64,000 nt of DNA. Source: an uncultured Lachnospiraceae bacterium (GTDB lineage: Bacteria; Bacillota; Clostridia; Lachnospirales; Lachnospiraceae). The DNA lies in assembly GCA_900551115.1 (NCBI GenBank), contig URUY01000012.1, positions 1 through 64,000 of the forward strand. The letters are read 5' to 3'. The notes below the pieces were generated by a model. It did no database searches. It was not told the origin of the DNA and saw only the letters and a program-made list of their open reading frames with translations. Positions 43,100 to 52,721 of the stretch are shown here, piece by piece. The position numbers were made by a program, and so were the translations under genes. Position 1 is the first letter of the stretch. Every line of letters starts with the position of its first letter.

Positions 43100-44281
43100 T
43101 TATTTGGAGAACATAACCTTTTCACTGTTAAACAGTCTGGTAAGCAGCCATGCCAGCACTCCTGCAATGATTACATTGGCAGCCATGGTTACTGCCATCT
43201 GTACCGGCTGATAGGTAAAGGAGAAAATACCGTGCATGCACTGTACGCTGTTGTAAAGCGGAATAAGGAATATTCCCATCCCCTTCTCTCCGTCACCGCC
43301 AAACATAGGTATCAGGCTTACTAGCATGACGATAATCATCAGAGGTGCTACCGCTGTTGAAGCTTCCTTGATATTCTTTGCAAAGGCTGAAATAACGGAG
43401 ATGAGGGATACCAGTACAAGTACAGTAGTCAGAATGATTCCCAAAAGCAGCAGATAATCGGAAATCACGTAAACACCTGCATTCATGCCCGATTCGGCAC
43501 CGCCCATCATTTTAGGTAAGGACAGCATAGTACCCGCAAAGCTGGAAACCCCGGCAAGCAGTGCAATACAGCTTAAGCTGATAATCTTACCCAACGCAAG
43601 GGCGCTTCGTTTCATGGGCGTAACAAGCAGGGTGGCAATGGTGCCTCTTTCCTTTTCACCGGCAATCGCCTCCGGCGCCACAGAGATACAGCCGCTGTAC
43701 ATAAAGGTCATAAGAAGCATGGGCAGCAGCATGGCAAACATCTGTCCGGTCACATCTTTTTCCGTAGCCAGATCAAAGCTGCCTTCTCCGGCATTTACAT
43801 CAAATTTGTTAGTCATGGAGGTTTCATAAGCATCCAGTATTTCCGTCAGCACATTGCGCATCTTTGTGGATTCCGATTCCGTGGAATTATAATAAATTTC
43901 CACATTGGGAGCATTTTCTCCCCCGGTCACGTCATAAGCCTCTACCTTCGCAGAAAAATCTGCGGGAAAAACTACCAGTACATCTGCATTCTTGTCTTTG
44001 ATTTCCGTCTTTATATCCTCGGCTTCACCGTCAGAAATTTCTGTCCACTCTGCAGAAATGCCGTCAAATGCAGCTGTAAGCTCCTCCGGCATATTCTGCA
44101 CATATGCCTTTGCCACATAGGTATCATCCGTCTGAAATTCCTTCATCATGCCTTCGCCCATAAAGGAATAAATCAGATAAATCAAAAGTCCCGGCATTAA
44201 AACTGTGGTAAACACCATTCTTTTATCCTTGAAAAACCGGGCAAATTCCTTTTTTATAATTGTCATCATATTCTCTTTCAT
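43100..44281 (-). CDS. ABC exporter permease, NatB-like
   Basis: A 393-aa ABC-2 permease: one N-terminal helix (about 22-40), a large extracytoplasmic domain (about 45-180), then five to six helices. The N terminus (MTIIKKEFARFFKDKRMVF) is typical of the NatB/YhaP group, linked in Bacillus to sodium export or to stress responses. It overlaps the ATPase gene by 4 bp. Substrate is unknown; NatAB assignment rests on architecture. Confidence 0.85.
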   Translation of the reverse strand: MKENMMTIIKKEFARFFKDKRMVFTTVLMPGLLIYLIYSFMGEGMMKEFQTDDTYVAKAYVQNMPEELTAAFDGISAEWTEISDGEAEDIKTEIKDKNADVLVVFPADFSAKVEAYDVTGGENAPNVEIYYNSTESESTKMRNVLTEILDAYETSMTNKFDVNAGEGSFDLATEKDVTGQMFAMLLPMLLMTFMYSGCISVAPEAIAGEKERGTIATLLVTPMKRSALALGKIISLSCIALLAGVSSFAGTMLSLPKMMGGAESGMNAGVYVISDYLLLLGIILTTVLVLVSLISVISAFAKNIKEASTAVAPLMIIVMLVSLIPMFGGDGEKGMGIFLIPLYNSVQCMHGIFSFTYQPVQMAVTMAANVIIAGVLAWLLTRLFNSEKVMFSK

Positions 44282-45054
44282 GCGATGCTTCCCACCTTTT
44301 CCTCATATATTTCAAAAAATCTGTCCTCAAGACTCTTTCCTGCCGTAATGGCGTCAAGCGTGTCGCAGGCCACCATATGACCGTCCACAATAATCCCTAC
44401 TCTGTCGCAGATTTTTTCAATCAGACTGAAAATATGGGTAGAAACAATAATGGTCTTTTCCTCTTTCTTTAAATCCAGCAGGAAATCTGTCACTACCTTG
44501 GCAGTCAGGACATCCAGCCCGTTGGTCGGCTCATCAAAAATAATGATATCCGGGTCATGTACCAGGGAAATTACCAAAGATACTTTCTGTTTCATACCGG
44601 TAGACAGGTTTCCTACCTTTACTTCCGCAAATTTATCAATACCAAAGCGTGTAAACAGCTCCTGCTTGCGGGCATTTTTTTCCTCCGCAGGCACACCATG
44701 CAAATCTGCAAAAAAATCATACAGATAATTAGGCGTAAAAAACTCCTCCAGCTTCAGTTCGCTTGTCAGAAATCCGATTTTACTGCGGACCTCTTCCGGG
44801 TTCTTTACCACGCTTGCTCCGTCTAAAACAGCGTCCCCGCAGTCCGGCTTAATCAGGGTAGCCAGCATACGCAGAGTCGTAGTTTTGCCTGCGCCGTTAG
44901 GGCCAAGCAGCCCAAACACCTCTCCCCTGTAAGCCGTAAAGGACAAATCGTTTACCGCAACCTTTGTCTTTTCGCTTGTTTTCTCAATTTTCTGTTGTTT
45001 GGCTGACAGCTTAAAGGTTTTCTTCAAACCGCTCACCTGCAAAATCTCTTCCAT
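44278..45054 (-). CDS. ABC exporter ATP-binding protein, NatA-like
   Basis: A 258-aa ATPase with Walker A GPNGAGKTT, signature LSTGMKQKV, Walker B IIIFDEPTNGLDV and H-loop STHIFSL. It lacks the long C-terminal extension of the exporter ATPase at 17260 and is typical of NatA-like ATPases. It couples with the permease encoded 4 bp inside its 3' end. It belongs to a four-gene run with an XRE regulator and a small membrane protein. Confidence 0.9.
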   Translation of the reverse strand: MEEILQVSGLKKTFKLSAKQQKIEKTSEKTKVAVNDLSFTAYRGEVFGLLGPNGAGKTTTLRMLATLIKPDCGDAVLDGASVVKNPEEVRSKIGFLTSELKLEEFFTPNYLYDFFADLHGVPAEEKNARKQELFTRFGIDKFAEVKVGNLSTGMKQKVSLVISLVHDPDIIIFDEPTNGLDVLTAKVVTDFLLDLKKEEKTIIVSTHIFSLIEKICDRVGIIVDGHMVACDTLDAITAGKSLEDRFFEIYEEKVGSIA

Positions 45055-45104
45055 TTATCTTCCTCTCCTTCTGCCGCAATGCGGCCTCAAAATACCCCTG
45101 TTTA

Positions 45105-45587
45105 CTACATCACCCTTCTGTAATACCATAAAAACAGCAAGTAGCTTACCAGGAAAATACAAATCAGTGTTTCACATATTTCCAGCATCTCCTTTGAAAA
45201 TGCAATTCCCAAAATCATGAAAACATAAAATACGGCTAACATTACCTTTGCGGTAGCCCTCAGCGCCTGATTGCCGGCTTCTACCTCCCGCTCGTCAGTT
45301 TCCCGAAGACGCTGTCCCTTTAATCGGTCCTCATCGGAAAGAATCCACTGAATCCTTAAAGCTGCAATGATGCCTCCCGCCGCAAGTCCTGTTCCGATTC
45401 CTGTCAGCACACCCAGCCGAAAGTCATCTGTCACTTCCTTAAATACCGTAAAAAAAATCAGACTAAAAACCACAGTCAGTACACCTGCCGCTATAATAAA
45501 GAATATCCGCCTCTGCCGGTGCTTTAGGACAATACGGTATTCGTCATTGTTTTTTGCCTTACAGCCTCCGCAAAACAACCCTTTCAT
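45105..45587 (-). CDS. Small membrane protein of unknown function
   Basis: A 160-aa protein with a Cys-containing N terminus (CGGCKAKN), four predicted helices in two pairs (about 27-70 and 115-155), and a hydrophilic loop rich in Arg/Glu between. The loop (LRETDEREVEAGNQALRATAK) resembles DUF2178-type proteins that accompany XRE regulators, a tentative match. It overlaps the regulator gene by 4 bp and precedes the NatA-like gene by 50 bp, so it probably belongs to the same regulated transcript. Confidence 0.65.
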   Translation of the reverse strand: MKGLFCGGCKAKNNDEYRIVLKHRQRRIFFIIAAGVLTVVFSLIFFTVFKEVTDDFRLGVLTGIGTGLAAGGIIAALRIQWILSDEDRLKGQRLRETDEREVEAGNQALRATAKVMLAVFYVFMILGIAFSKEMLEICETLICIFLVSYLLFLWYYRRVM

Positions 45588-45793
45588 AGATTTTCATCCT
45601 CCCCGCTAAAAATAAAAATATCTTCAATACTCACTTCAAAAAACTGCGCAATCTTGTGCGCCAGTATAAGAGACGCATTATATCTGCCGTTTTCCAGCGA
45701 AATGATAGTCTGACGGGTAACGTTTACAGCATCCGCCAGTTCATTCTGCGTCACCTTGCGCTCCTTGCGCAGCTCTTGTATCCTGGTCTGCAT
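45584..45793 (-). CDS. XRE family transcriptional regulator (short)
   Basis: A 69-aa helix-turn-helix protein (IQELRKERKVTQNELADAVNVTRQTIISLENGRYNASL) of the HTH-XRE subgroup found as small regulators of membrane protein or toxin operons in Firmicutes. It is the first gene of the NatAB-like run. Its promoter is overlapped by a long inverted repeat at 45841-45897, so it most probably represses its own operon. Confidence 0.92.
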   Translation of the reverse strand: MQTRIQELRKERKVTQNELADAVNVTRQTIISLENGRYNASLILAHKIAQFFEVSIEDIFIFSGEDENL

Positions 45794-45840
45794 AGCTCCC
45801 GCCCCTCCTCCTTTCCCTCATGCTCCTTCCTCTTGTTTCC

Positions 45841-45900
45841 ACACAAAAAGTAAAGTGTACTTTACTCTGCAAGTATAGTACACTTTACATTTTGTGTCAA
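45841..45900 (-). promoter_or_regulatory. Promoter and long inverted-repeat operator of the XRE-NatAB operon
   Basis: The minus strand has TTGACA (45895-45900), a 17-bp spacer and TATACT (45872-45877). Two 20-bp arms (45841-45860 and 45878-45897), with core GTAAAGTGTAC and one mismatch, flank the -10 and fill the spacer. The left core also makes AGTAAAGT-GT-ACTTTACT. These are probable XRE sites. Confidence 0.82.
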
Positions 45901-45980
45901 GATATATATTTTTTCTGCTAAAGCCTTCTGCTAACCCCTTCTGCCAAAGCATCAAAAAGCGCCCCTGTCATGTGTGCGTA

Positions 45981-46970
45981 TTAGAAATTCTTTATCTCAA
46001 ACGGATTTTCTTCCCTATTTACCGCATGCAGACAGCCGGCAATACTGTTTTTGACCATATGCTCCACTGCCTCCACTGTATAAAAGGCAGTGTGGGGCGT
46101 GACGATCACATTGGGAAATGCCTTTAACAGCGCCAGCTCGCGGTTAGCCATGGGCTTTCCGCAGAGATTGAAGTAATAAAGCGCCGTTTCGTTTTCTATA
46201 ACATCTAAGCCCGCCGCTCCGATTTTGCCGCTTTCCAGTCCCTTTATCATAGCCTCGGAGTCGATAAGGCTTCCTCTGGCAGTGTTTATCAGAATAACGC
46301 CGTCCTTCATTTTTGCAAGCGCCTTATCGTCTATCATGTGATAGTTATCTTCCGTAGAGGGCATGTGCAGGGAAATAATATCACTTTCTCGGTACAATGT
46401 ATCAAGGTCCGTATACTCCGCAAGCCCTGCCACCTCTTCCTGCCTGTATAAATCATATGCCAGAAGCCGGCATCCAAAGCCCCTTAAATGCTCTATTACG
46501 GTACGGCCTATTTTGCCGGTGCCGATGATTCCCACGGTACAGTCCGAGAGTTCCATGCCAATCTTACCCATTAAGCTGTAATCCTGTATTGCACTCCTGT
46601 CTAAAATATGCACAACACGTCTGCAGCACATGAGCATCAGCATGATTGCATAATTTGCTACGCTGTTGGGAGGATAAGGAGCATTGCAGACAGTAATTCC
46701 CAATTCCTTTGCCGCCCCTGTATCCACATGGTCATACCCCACCGTTCTGGTGGAAATGCATTTTACACCGCCGGCCTTTAAGACAGCCAGCATATCTGCA
46801 TCGAGAGGCGTTGTAATAATACTGACTGCATCATACCCCTTTGCCAAATGCAGATTATCCGGGCGGGGTCCTTCCGTTGTTGCACCATACGTGACCCCGC
46901 ATTTTTCACACCATGTATCAAAATACTCTTTTTCATCAAATTCTCTCAGACTGTACACAAACAGTTTCAT
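45981..46970 (-). CDS. D-2-hydroxyacid dehydrogenase, D-lactate dehydrogenase-like
   Basis: A 329-aa NAD-dependent D-isomer dehydrogenase. Seen are the dinucleotide loop GIIGTGKIGRTV (about 149-160), the catalytic Arg in NTARGSLID, the Glu in LDVIENE and the His in TPHTAFYT. The pattern SVANYAIMLMLMC is that of the LdhA/VanH group, which makes D-lactate from pyruvate. No van or peptide-ligase genes lie nearby, so fermentation is the likely role. A poorly defined RBS precedes the ATG. Confidence 0.87.
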   Translation of the reverse strand: MKLFVYSLREFDEKEYFDTWCEKCGVTYGATTEGPRPDNLHLAKGYDAVSIITTPLDADMLAVLKAGGVKCISTRTVGYDHVDTGAAKELGITVCNAPYPPNSVANYAIMLMLMCCRRVVHILDRSAIQDYSLMGKIGMELSDCTVGIIGTGKIGRTVIEHLRGFGCRLLAYDLYRQEEVAGLAEYTDLDTLYRESDIISLHMPSTEDNYHMIDDKALAKMKDGVILINTARGSLIDSEAMIKGLESGKIGAAGLDVIENETALYYFNLCGKPMANRELALLKAFPNVIVTPHTAFYTVEAVEHMVKNSIAGCLHAVNREENPFEIKNF

Positions 46971-46994
46971 GACTGTTCTCCTTTACGTTGCTTT

Positions 46995-48176
46995 CTATAT
47001 TACCATATCCACATGCTGTATCGTTCCTGCTTCGCCGTTTTCCTTTAAGAAAATACCGGTACTGCGGATAATGCCCTGCGTCTTGTTTGTTTCCTGCTGC
47101 TTTAAGGAAAACTCAGTCGCTGCCTTACCAAGGTAAATGGCACCTACGCCCGCTTCGCCGATAGCCAACAATCTCTCTTTGCCGTCCGCATCCCTGGTCC
47201 AGATTTTCAGGTCTTTAAAGACGTTGTCGCTTTCGTCTATCCAACCGTTTCCATCCTCATCATAAGCAGCCAGGTCCTTAAAGCCGTCACCGCTCTTTGT
47301 GCCGAACAGTTCGCCGCCATCGTTAATGCTGCCGTCCTTATTTTTATCCAAAGCCAGCATGCCGCTGCCGGAAGACAGCTGTGCCAGCTTTTCTTTTTTG
47401 CCATCCTGATTCAGGTCAAAGAAAAAGGTCTGGTCCGAAAAGCCTGCCGGGCTTCCTTCTAGGTTAATCACCAGCGGGTCGACGCAGAATACCTTTCTGG
47501 TATATTCCATACCAAAGGTGGATGTAAATTCCCTTGACATTTCCAGATTTACATTAAAGCTAATGCTTCTCCCATCCGCCGTTTCCACCATACCGGCTGT
47601 GGAAAAGCTGGTCACTTCCTTTTCAGTGAAAATACTTGACATGGTAACCTGCTCTTTCCATGGGCCGTTTGCCCCCACCGTTACCCTGCCAGGCATTATC
47701 TCTTTGTCAGCGGCTCCGTTCGGCGTTCCATTAACTGCAATTCCAAAGGACACACCTGATGCTGCTGTCAGCGAAAAGCTTTTTGAAGAGGACATATGAA
47801 ATCCTGCCCTTACCTTCTCCATCCGTTCCAGTTTCCGGTAATCCGGCATTCTTCCTTCCTGAATGGCACGCAGGGATTCTAACATTCTTCTTAACATCTT
47901 GATTTTAAAATCCTCTTCCGGTTCCCATGTTCCGCCCTGCTTTAACCAATCCTTTGACTTCCCTGAAATATCCAGAGTTGCCGCTTCTTTTTCCGCCTCT
48001 TTTTTTGTTTCTTTTTCTGTTCCTTTTGCCGTTGCCGCCCTCTTTTCTGCTTCTTTAGACGCATCCGGCAGCAAACCTTCTCCACGAAACCGTTCCGAGA
48101 CGGTTATCCTGGTTGCCCTTGCCGAAAATGCCTGTCTTTCTGATGCCATTGCGACAGTACTTTGATTGATTTTCAT
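46995..48176 (-). CDS. Calcium-loop (EF-hand/RTX-like) domain protein without signal peptide
   Basis: A 393-aa protein. The N terminus is Ala/Ser/Glu-rich with a Lys/Glu coiled-coil-like stretch (residues about 35-65). The C-terminal 150 residues hold three to four D-x-N-x-D-G loops (FDLNQDGKK, LDKNKDGS, YDEDGNGWID) and ELFGTKSGDGFKDL, the arrangement found at the ends of secreted hemolysin-type calcium proteins. No signal peptide, anchor or transporter gene is seen, so it is either cytoplasmic or uses a non-classical export route. The ATG at 48176 has AAGGAGG. Confidence 0.72.
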   Translation of the reverse strand: MKINQSTVAMASERQAFSARATRITVSERFRGEGLLPDASKEAEKRAATAKGTEKETKKEAEKEAATLDISGKSKDWLKQGGTWEPEEDFKIKMLRRMLESLRAIQEGRMPDYRKLERMEKVRAGFHMSSSKSFSLTAASGVSFGIAVNGTPNGAADKEIMPGRVTVGANGPWKEQVTMSSIFTEKEVTSFSTAGMVETADGRSISFNVNLEMSREFTSTFGMEYTRKVFCVDPLVINLEGSPAGFSDQTFFFDLNQDGKKEKLAQLSSGSGMLALDKNKDGSINDGGELFGTKSGDGFKDLAAYDEDGNGWIDESDNVFKDLKIWTRDADGKERLLAIGEAGVGAIYLGKAATEFSLKQQETNKTQGIIRSTGIFLKENGEAGTIQHVDMVI

Positions 48177-48246
48177 GCCTGCACCTCCTTGTCTGCATGA
48201 AGAAACGATATGTTTCACGACCCGGGGTTCCTTCCCCACTGTAGAA

Positions 48247-48283
48247 ATGCCCCCGTTCCCGCATCCATGGGGAACAGGGGCAT
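48247..48283. other. G/C-rich hairpin between the GH2 and calcium-loop genes
   Basis: TGCCCC-GTTCCC pairs with GGGAAC-GGGGCA, with small bulges. On the minus strand the following ATTTC is a poor T run, so terminator activity after the GH2 gene is uncertain. Confidence 0.5.
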
Positions 48284-48356
48284 TATTTATATCGGTAAAA
48301 GACAGAAAAAATATAAGTTTTTTAAGAAAATCCCTGTATTTTATAAGGAATCCTCT

Positions 48357-51300
48357 TTATGAAAAATGAAACCATTTAAAATCAAAATCACATCCCGGCA
48401 AAAATACAAAATTGACCTTATTTTTACCCTTTACGGCTGTAAGCGGGAACGTTACCTCTGTATATTCCTCACTGTGGGGGAATTCCACCAGCTGATTTAC
48501 GGATTCGCCGTCTTCTCCATAGAATCTGATATGGATGGAGTTTGCCGGCAGCTTTGTACGTCCGCAGATTGTAATCTCAGAAAAGCCCTTGCTGCCAAAA
48601 TCCATATTTTCATATTCCAAAGAAACATTGTTTCCAATCCCTTCTACCGCGTCCTCCTTTACCGTAAAGGTGTCGCCGTACAGGTTTGTCGACTCTGTTG
48701 CATACAGCTTTTCATAAGCCTTTTCCAGCTTTTTAAAGGAGAAGCCCTTGATGAAATAACGCTGATGCCTTGTTACCAGGCAAAGGGTGGTAATGCCCTT
48801 TATCCGTCGTTTCAGCTTGTAGGTCGCAGGCTTGTAAACATCCCATGTGCTGGGCATCTGATATACTACGTCAGCCAAAAGCTCGCTGCCCTCGTCATCG
48901 GGCATGCCTTCCCATATTTGCAGATAGTGCGGTTCATCGCTCATGGCAAAGATAGGAAGCGTAATCTCATCGGAACCATATTCACCGAAATCAATCCCTC
49001 TGTATCCGATTTCACTGATGCCCTCCTGGGCGCTGGCAACGCTCTTTTCTGAAAAACCGCCTATATCACCCTTGTGGCAGTTATACAGCGCGCCTGCAAT
49101 GAAACCATAAGGGTCCAAATATGCCTCACCCAGGCCATCCGCCGAAAATTCCAGCTGGGAAAGCAGCTTTACCTTCTCCGTACCGTTCTTTACAGCGGCA
49201 CGTACTCTGAAGGAACCGTCTCCCTTTGCACGAATGCGGCAGCGGCAGACAGCGGTATCTCCCTCCTCTGCCGGCAGCAGCTCTACATCTGCTAAATTGG
49301 ACGTAATACCCGCATCATTTACAGCCGTAAATACAACCTCTCTGTCCGTAGCATCTGCCGGATATAAATATGCTTTTACTACAATCTCCTTCTTATCTGC
49401 ATGGAAGGCCTGACCCTCCTCACTTACCAGTTCAATCTTTCTTACGGGAATAAAATTCTCATGTCCCGTTACCAAAGGCATTTTTTTGTTTTCTTCCGCA
49501 GCGCTGATACCCTCCGACACATCTGCGGCAACCGCCTGCAATACCAGTGTCTTCGGTGCAATATTCTCTTTGACACCGATATCTCGCACCGTTATCCCGA
49601 TAGGACCTGCTTCTGTCCTGGCTCCGATTACGGCAAGAAGCTTTCCGTTAAAAAGCTTTCTGCAGGTACCCTTGTACTGGTCATAATCCGTGCTGTCGCC
49701 GTTGTCAAGCCCGACCAGCCTGCCCGCTCCGGTTACATCTACCTCCACATAATCTGCCGCATTTTCTACCGGATTGCCTTCAGCATCCTCCATGCCGATT
49801 TCTACAAAAATCAAATCCTGTCCGTCAGCCTTCAGCCAGTCCTTATCCGCTTTCAGCGTAATCTTTGCAGAGTCACCAAAGGACTTATGTACATCCTCCG
49901 CAATCACCCTGCCGTTTTCATCGTAAGCTACGGCTCTGATTGTTCCCGGCTCATAAGGTGTCCGGAAGCTGGGGAACAGCTCTGTACCGTGCAGATGGTC
50001 AATCTCCTTTACTCCCATGGACTTTTCGTTTACAAAAACCTCCACCTTGGGTGCATTGGTACATACACGCACATCTATCATCTGCCCCGGATTAAAATCC
50101 CAGTAAGGCATCAGATACACCATAGGCGCTTTTTTATAATCGGTCCACTCCGCCTGATACATATAGTAGGTATCCTTAGGGAAACCTGCCGTATCAATCT
50201 GTCCGAAGTAGGAATTCTTCGTTTTGTAAGGTGTCGGCTCTCCGATATAATCATGTCCCGTCCACAAAAACTGTCCGGCTGCATAATCCCTGTCTCTGTC
50301 TACGCAGATGCAGTATTCTACGGATTTGGCCGCCCAGCTCGGTCTGCTGTTGCCGAATGCCGAACATTGCTCATCCTCTTCTGTCAGAATGGACTGGGAA
50401 AGCGGGAAATGATAGACACCCCTGCTCTGTACAATGGAAGATGTCTCACTTCCGTAAATAAGCCAGTCGGGATGTGCTGCGTGGTGGTTATCGTAGTGGA
50501 TTTCCGCATAGTTGTAGCCCGCCAGCTTCACAATATCCGCACAGTCCTGTGCCCCCTGCCAGGGCATGTAATTAGAACCGATAGTTACTTTTGCATTCTC
50601 CTTTGGGTCGTGGGCAAGCACATACCCCATCAGCCTGCGGGTCAGCTCCGGTCCTTTTTCTCCGTGTGTATCATGAATCTCGTTACCGATGCTCCACATA
50701 ATGACGGAAGGGTGGTTTCTGTCCCGTCTTACCCAGCTTTCCACATCTCTTTCTGCCCACTCGCCAAAAAATCTGGCATAGTCATATTCTGTCTTGGGTT
50801 CTTCCCACATGTCAAAAGCTTCCGAATCCACATACATACCCATTTCATCTGCAAGCTCCATAAGCTCCGGGGCCGGCATGTTATGAGAAGTACGGATAGC
50901 ATTGACACCCATCTTTTTTAAGGTAACGATTTTTCTCTTCATGGCAGCCTTATTGAATGCCGCTCCCAGACATCCGAAATCATGATGCTCGCATACGCCG
51001 TGCAGCTTCACTCTCTTGCCGTTAGCCACAAAGCCCAGATTGGGGTCAAAAACAAATTCCCTGAAACCAAAGCTTACTGTTTCTTTGTCACCGTTTGGCA
51101 GCTCTACCGCCAGTTCATAGAGATTAGGGTCCTCTGCGTCCCACAGTCTGGGATTTTCCACAAGCAGACTGCCCTTTAACAGACAGCTTCCCTCTTCTCT
51201 CTCCAGACGTCCTTCCTTTATGACACTTCCGTCATATATTACCTTTACACAGGCTGTGTCCACTGTATCTGCAGCTTTTGTCTCTCCTGCAGACCCCGTT

Positions 51301-51833
51301 TTTATGTCTCCGGCAATTTCTGCCTCTATTTCTACTGTAAAATCCTGTCCTTCACGCTTAGTTGCTACATAGATACCATCGGAGGCAAGGTAGACCGCCG
51401 GCACCGTCTTTAACCATACATTCCGGTAAATACCCGCACCGGAATACCATCTGGAATTAGGGTCATGATGGTCTACACGAACCATGACAGTGTTGTCACC
51501 TTCGTGCAAAAGCTTTGTGATATCAAATTCAAAGGTAGAATATCCGTATTTCCATTCTCCCGCAAGCTCGCCGTTTACATATACCTTGGAATCCATGTAG
51601 ACACCGTCAAAACGAAGCAGTCTGGTAAGCCCGTCTGCCCCTGCTGTCTCAAAGTGCTTGCGATACCAGCCCGTACCGGTTTCATACAGCTTTTGTGTGT
51701 CATAAATCAGCCAGTCATGCGGAAGATCCACATGCTTAAACTCCTGTTCCCACGCTTTTAGTTCCTTAAGGTCCGTGCCATAGGGTGTTTTAACAAATTC
51801 CCAGTTATCATTGAATAGTCTCTTTCGATTCAT
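48357..51833 (-). CDS. GH2 beta-galactosidase-like glycoside hydrolase
   Basis: A 1158-aa cytoplasmic GH2 enzyme with no signal peptide. Order of domains: jelly-roll sugar-binding (about 1-145), Ig-like (150-265), TIM barrel (270-560) with acid/base Glu 385 (SIGNEI) and nucleophile Glu 463 (GSETSS), a DUF4982-type domain, one or more Ig-like domains, and a C-terminal carbohydrate-binding-like jelly-roll. Similar enzymes act on beta-galactosides or other plant glycans. The ATG at 51833 is preferred as the family starts RKRLFNDNWEF. A single gene; no importer adjacent. Confidence 0.93.
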   Translation of the reverse strand: MNRKRLFNDNWEFVKTPYGTDLKELKAWEQEFKHVDLPHDWLIYDTQKLYETGTGWYRKHFETAGADGLTRLLRFDGVYMDSKVYVNGELAGEWKYGYSTFEFDITKLLHEGDNTVMVRVDHHDPNSRWYSGAGIYRNVWLKTVPAVYLASDGIYVATKREGQDFTVEIEAEIAGDIKTGSAGETKAADTVDTACVKVIYDGSVIKEGRLEREEGSCLLKGSLLVENPRLWDAEDPNLYELAVELPNGDKETVSFGFREFVFDPNLGFVANGKRVKLHGVCEHHDFGCLGAAFNKAAMKRKIVTLKKMGVNAIRTSHNMPAPELMELADEMGMYVDSEAFDMWEEPKTEYDYARFFGEWAERDVESWVRRDRNHPSVIMWSIGNEIHDTHGEKGPELTRRLMGYVLAHDPKENAKVTIGSNYMPWQGAQDCADIVKLAGYNYAEIHYDNHHAAHPDWLIYGSETSSIVQSRGVYHFPLSQSILTEEDEQCSAFGNSRPSWAAKSVEYCICVDRDRDYAAGQFLWTGHDYIGEPTPYKTKNSYFGQIDTAGFPKDTYYMYQAEWTDYKKAPMVYLMPYWDFNPGQMIDVRVCTNAPKVEVFVNEKSMGVKEIDHLHGTELFPSFRTPYEPGTIRAVAYDENGRVIAEDVHKSFGDSAKITLKADKDWLKADGQDLIFVEIGMEDAEGNPVENAADYVEVDVTGAGRLVGLDNGDSTDYDQYKGTCRKLFNGKLLAVIGARTEAGPIGITVRDIGVKENIAPKTLVLQAVAADVSEGISAAEENKKMPLVTGHENFIPVRKIELVSEEGQAFHADKKEIVVKAYLYPADATDREVVFTAVNDAGITSNLADVELLPAEEGDTAVCRCRIRAKGDGSFRVRAAVKNGTEKVKLLSQLEFSADGLGEAYLDPYGFIAGALYNCHKGDIGGFSEKSVASAQEGISEIGYRGIDFGEYGSDEITLPIFAMSDEPHYLQIWEGMPDDEGSELLADVVYQMPSTWDVYKPATYKLKRRIKGITTLCLVTRHQRYFIKGFSFKKLEKAYEKLYATESTNLYGDTFTVKEDAVEGIGNNVSLEYENMDFGSKGFSEITICGRTKLPANSIHIRFYGEDGESVNQLVEFPHSEEYTEVTFPLTAVKGKNKVNFVFLPGCDFDFKWFHFS

Positions 51834-52057
51834 TTTCCTAACCTTCCCCTTCATGCGGTGCTGCCGCACAAACTTTCTGTTTTTATTTTATAAGCATACC
51901 GACAGATAATTTCATACACTTCTCTATGATAAAATCTACCAACATATATATTACACGCTGCCTATAACACGCACAACCTACTTTCTTGCATTATTTTTGT
52001 GGTATTTTGCATTGTTTTTATTCTCTTACTTCAGTTCTCAATAACTCTGTTACTATT

Positions 52058-52678
52058 TCATAATTCTCCTACTGATTTGAAAATGTGCAAGCTATGCATA
52101 CTTTGATGTATTTGTGCTGCGTTGAAATCAGCCGGTTTTTCCGAGGCTGAATACTTTTCCAACGAAAAAAAGCATTGGTTGTGTATCCTTGCAAAGAAAT
52201 AAATGATTAGTTTGAGTAAAAACTGTGGTGTCAGATGCAGTTCTTCTGACATTACATTAGGATTCGTTTCTATTACAGCAAAATCAATCTCTATGGTCAC
52301 TCCACTATAGTGTGATTCCGGAAAATAGGAATATTCCTTGACACCCGTCTTTATATTAACAGCCATATCGCCCTTTTTTATATACAAGAACTCACCTTCC
52401 AGTGATTCAAATTCAATTCTCCCCTCTCGGCAATGGTTTATTTCCATAATATTTTCATATCCTGTTATCTCATCAATTGACAAATAATCTGTATGATAGG
52501 TAATGCTAAGCCCATGTTCCACAAGATATGTTCTATATGTCATATCATCCCATGTAAAATATGTGACAAATCCAACTGCATTCATTATTTTCAGTTTTAA
52601 TTTATTATCAGTGATTTCCCGCTGTCTGTACCTTTTCATATATAAATGCAAATCAATTCCAAAATTTCTTATTATCAT
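52058..52678 (-). pseudogene. Truncated AraC-type regulator (sensor half only)
   Basis: A 206-aa frame. Residues about 50-150 match the N-terminal sensing domain of a Lachnospiraceae AraC group (LSITYHTDYLSIDEITGYEN, INHCREGRIEFE, SYFPESHYSGVTIEID). The C-terminal double helix-turn-helix that should follow is missing, and the last 50 residues do not resemble the family. The downstream 220 bp hold no remnant that I can find. It is therefore likely a decayed gene, though a DNA-binding-free sensor cannot be excluded. It lies between the HMA gene and the GH2 gene. Confidence 0.65.
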
Positions 52679-52721
52679 TCATATTACCCCGCCTTTATGT
52701 TTGAGTTATTATTGAATGTTG

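Noticed and set aside
48247..48283. Strong terminator after the GH2 gene
   Set aside because: The stem is good, but no T run follows on the minus strand, so it is listed only as a hairpin.
49401..50921. A 506-codon open frame on the plus strand opposite the GH2 gene
   Set aside because: It lies entirely antisense to a well-conserved beta-galactosidase with intact catalytic motifs; its translation has no recognisable domain and no ribosome-binding site. It is a shadow frame.
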